Shown piece after piece: positions 45,233 to 46,389 of a stretch of DNA of 46,389 nt. The notes below the pieces were generated by a model. It ran no database searches. It was not told the DNA's origin and worked only from the letters and a program-made list of their open reading frames with translations. The stretch comes from JBBIWA01 sp037439425 (GTDB lineage: Bacteria > Acidobacteriota > Blastocatellia > RBC074). The stretch's first letter is position 1. Every line of letters begins with the position of its first letter. Position numbers and translations under genes: made by a program. The DNA is taken from assembly GCA_037439425.1 (NCBI GenBank), contig JBBIWA010000040.1, positions 1 through 46,389 of the forward strand, in the 5' to 3' direction.

Positions 45233-46141
45233 TTACTGGCGGTTGATTTCTGCTTCGGTGAGCGCGCGTGCTAGTAGATCCGCCAGACCAAGCTGTTCAG
45301 CCCACAGTTTCAGGTAAACAAGATCAAGCGCCTGTGCTTTCACTTTCATCACTCCAAGCACATCCTTCCATTGGCGCTCAGAAACTTCGCCGCCCGCCCG
45401 ATACCATTCAAGCTTGGTGAGGATCACGTCTTCCGCAGAAGCTAGGTAGAAGGTGCGTGCATCCGCTGCTTCATCCAGCGCGTACGGCGTGGCGCGCCGC
45501 GCCGCCTCTCGATCAAAAGCACGCTCTTTCGGTACGAAAACATCTACTTTGAGCATGGTTGCCAGGTGAATGAGGTTGAATGAGCTGCGACGTGCAAGCG
45601 CTTTGTGGATCATCTGCTCATCAACGTAGTAAGCCTCCCGCAATTGCTCGACAAGCGGGGCCACGTGTTCCGCGCGTAAATCCGCAACCAGGTCAATATC
45701 CACAGTCGTTCGTGGGATGCCGTGCGCCGAACTGGCGAGCGATCCGCCGATGTAGTAGGCGATCCCTAAGTGCTCGAAAACGTCGATCACTGGGCTGAGC
45801 GCTGCCAAAATGTCTGGCGGATTCATAATCGCTTCCTCTTGGTATCGACTGCGCAAGTGCTCACCCACCTGCTCAGCCAGCGCTGCGCCGTAGTTGAACG
45901 TGACGAAAGCGAGCAAGGCCGACGGGCCGCCTGTTTGTCTCTCTAACAGTGCTCGCCGCGAAAGCTGAATGGCAGTTTGGCTGAGGGAGCGCAACAGCCT
46001 GAGACGCTGGGCAACTGAGGCCTGGCGAAAGAGGGTGAGTTGAACCGCTTCCACTTCGGGCTGAGTATCAGTGAGCAGTGGTGTTTTCGATTTCGGTTCG
46101 CTCTTGCAATGATCAGCCTTCATCAGCGCAGCTACCTTCAT
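45233..46141 (-). CDS. Nucleotidyltransferase-fold protein fused to a small helical domain
   Basis: ATG 46139-46141 overlaps the stop codon of the upstream gene as ATGA. The 302-residue product starts with a helical part (about 30-100, FRQASVAQRLRLLRSLSQTA and FVTFNYGAALAEQVGEHL), normally a separate small protein. It then contains a nucleotidyltransferase-like domain from residue 106: MNPPDILAALSPVIDVFEHL, IAYYIGGSLASSAHGI with the GGS motif, and TTVDIDLVADL with the DxD metal residues. This resembles AbiEii/DUF1814-like proteins. An internal ATG at 45826 has its own AGAGGAAG site 5 bases upstream, so the domain may also be made alone. Function is unknown. Confidence 0.8.
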   Translation of the reverse strand: MKVAALMKADHCKSEPKSKTPLLTDTQPEVEAVQLTLFRQASVAQRLRLLRSLSQTAIQLSRRALLERQTGGPSALLAFVTFNYGAALAEQVGEHLRSRYQEEAIMNPPDILAALSPVIDVFEHLGIAYYIGGSLASSAHGIPRTTVDIDLVADLRAEHVAPLVEQLREAYYVDEQMIHKALARRSSFNLIHLATMLKVDVFVPKERAFDREAARRATPYALDEAADARTFYLASAEDVILTKLEWYRAGGEVSERQWKDVLGVMKVKAQALDLVYLKLWAEQLGLADLLARALTEAEINRQ

Positions 46142-46389
46142 TCGGGCACCTCGCCGAAGCGCTCCCGGTAGCGAGCCAGCAACGCTTCCAACTCTGCGGC
46201 TCGCTGTTGAGCTTCTTGGGCCCGTTGCTGGGCCTCTTGAGCTTGCTGTTGAGCCTCTTGAGCCTGTCGCTCGGCTTGTTCTGCTTTCTCTTCTCCTGTA
46301 GGCAGCAATACACCTTCCAAAGTCGCCCAGCGCAACCAACGCGCCTTCACCTCAGCATACTCCCCTTCCCACCTCACCAACGCCAAGCC
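46138..46389 (-). CDS. Uma2-family protein, C-terminal part (cut by window edge)
   Basis: The minus strand carries the C-terminal part of a Uma2 (DUF820) protein: LVRWEGEYAEVKARWLRW, ATLEGVLLPTGEEKAEQAER, then a 7-residue repeat EAQQQAQ/EAQQRAQ forming a coiled coil and the end YRERFGEVPE. Uma2 proteins have a PD-(D/E)XK nuclease-like fold; that catalytic part lies outside the window. Its TGA overlaps the next start codon as ATGA, so the two genes are translationally coupled. Confidence 0.8.
   Translation of the reverse strand, partial: GLALVRWEGEYAEVKARWLRWATLEGVLLPTGEEKAEQAERQAQEAQQQAQEAQQRAQEAQQRAAELEALLARYRERFGEVPE

Overview
The window looks like chromosomal DNA around the replication origin of an acidobacterium, most likely a Blastocatellia-type member of Acidobacteriota. 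This is inferred from gene content: a GWxTD-domain protein, a DUF6599-like exported protein, a zinc-ribbon/PH membrane protein, a PEGA protein, a Uma2 gene and the general protein style. No rRNA gene is present to confirm the taxonomy.

Left part (1-12.7 kb): a fragment of an IS630-type transposase is followed by a strongly folded palindromic stretch. Next comes a long minus-strand housekeeping cluster, in transcription order rpmH, rnpA, yidD, yidC, jag, mnmE, mnmG, rsmG, two parS sites, parA, parB and a bactofilin gene. A clear sigma70-like promoter precedes rpmH. Upstream of it lies a second minus-strand group, xseA-xseB-ispA. These genes cover ribosome and RNase P parts, membrane insertion, tRNA wobble modification, chromosome segregation and isoprenoid synthesis.

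Middle (12.8-25 kb): plus-strand genes for pyridoxine phosphate synthesis (pdxJ), an alpha/beta hydrolase, several envelope or unknown lineage-type proteins, a LOG-family protein, a GWxTD protein and a PEGA protein. Endonuclease V and a SlyD-like prolyl isomerase follow on the minus strand. A frameshifted IS701-family element with intact ends lies between these and dnaA.

Origin (27.3-30.3 kb): dnaA, a dense DnaA-box array with a GC patch and DnaA-trio-like repeats, and dnaN, which ends in a strong hairpin with a T-run.

Right part (30.5-46.4 kb): an ISAs1 remnant and a selenocysteine tRNA gene (selC). Facing selC is a redoxin lipoprotein gene whose reading frame is interrupted by one TGA exactly where a UxxC redox motif is expected, with a SECIS-like hairpin behind it. 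This is the strongest unusual finding in the window. Then follow a GHMP kinase, a DedA protein, a ROK kinase, a secreted protein, a PilZ protein, L-asparaginase, PEP carboxylase, a P1-family peptidase, a STAS protein, heme O synthase, Sua5, and a fused nucleotidyltransferase gene overlapping a Uma2-family gene at the right edge. Two copies of a 150-bp MITE-like repeat lie at 16.7 and 43.0 kb.
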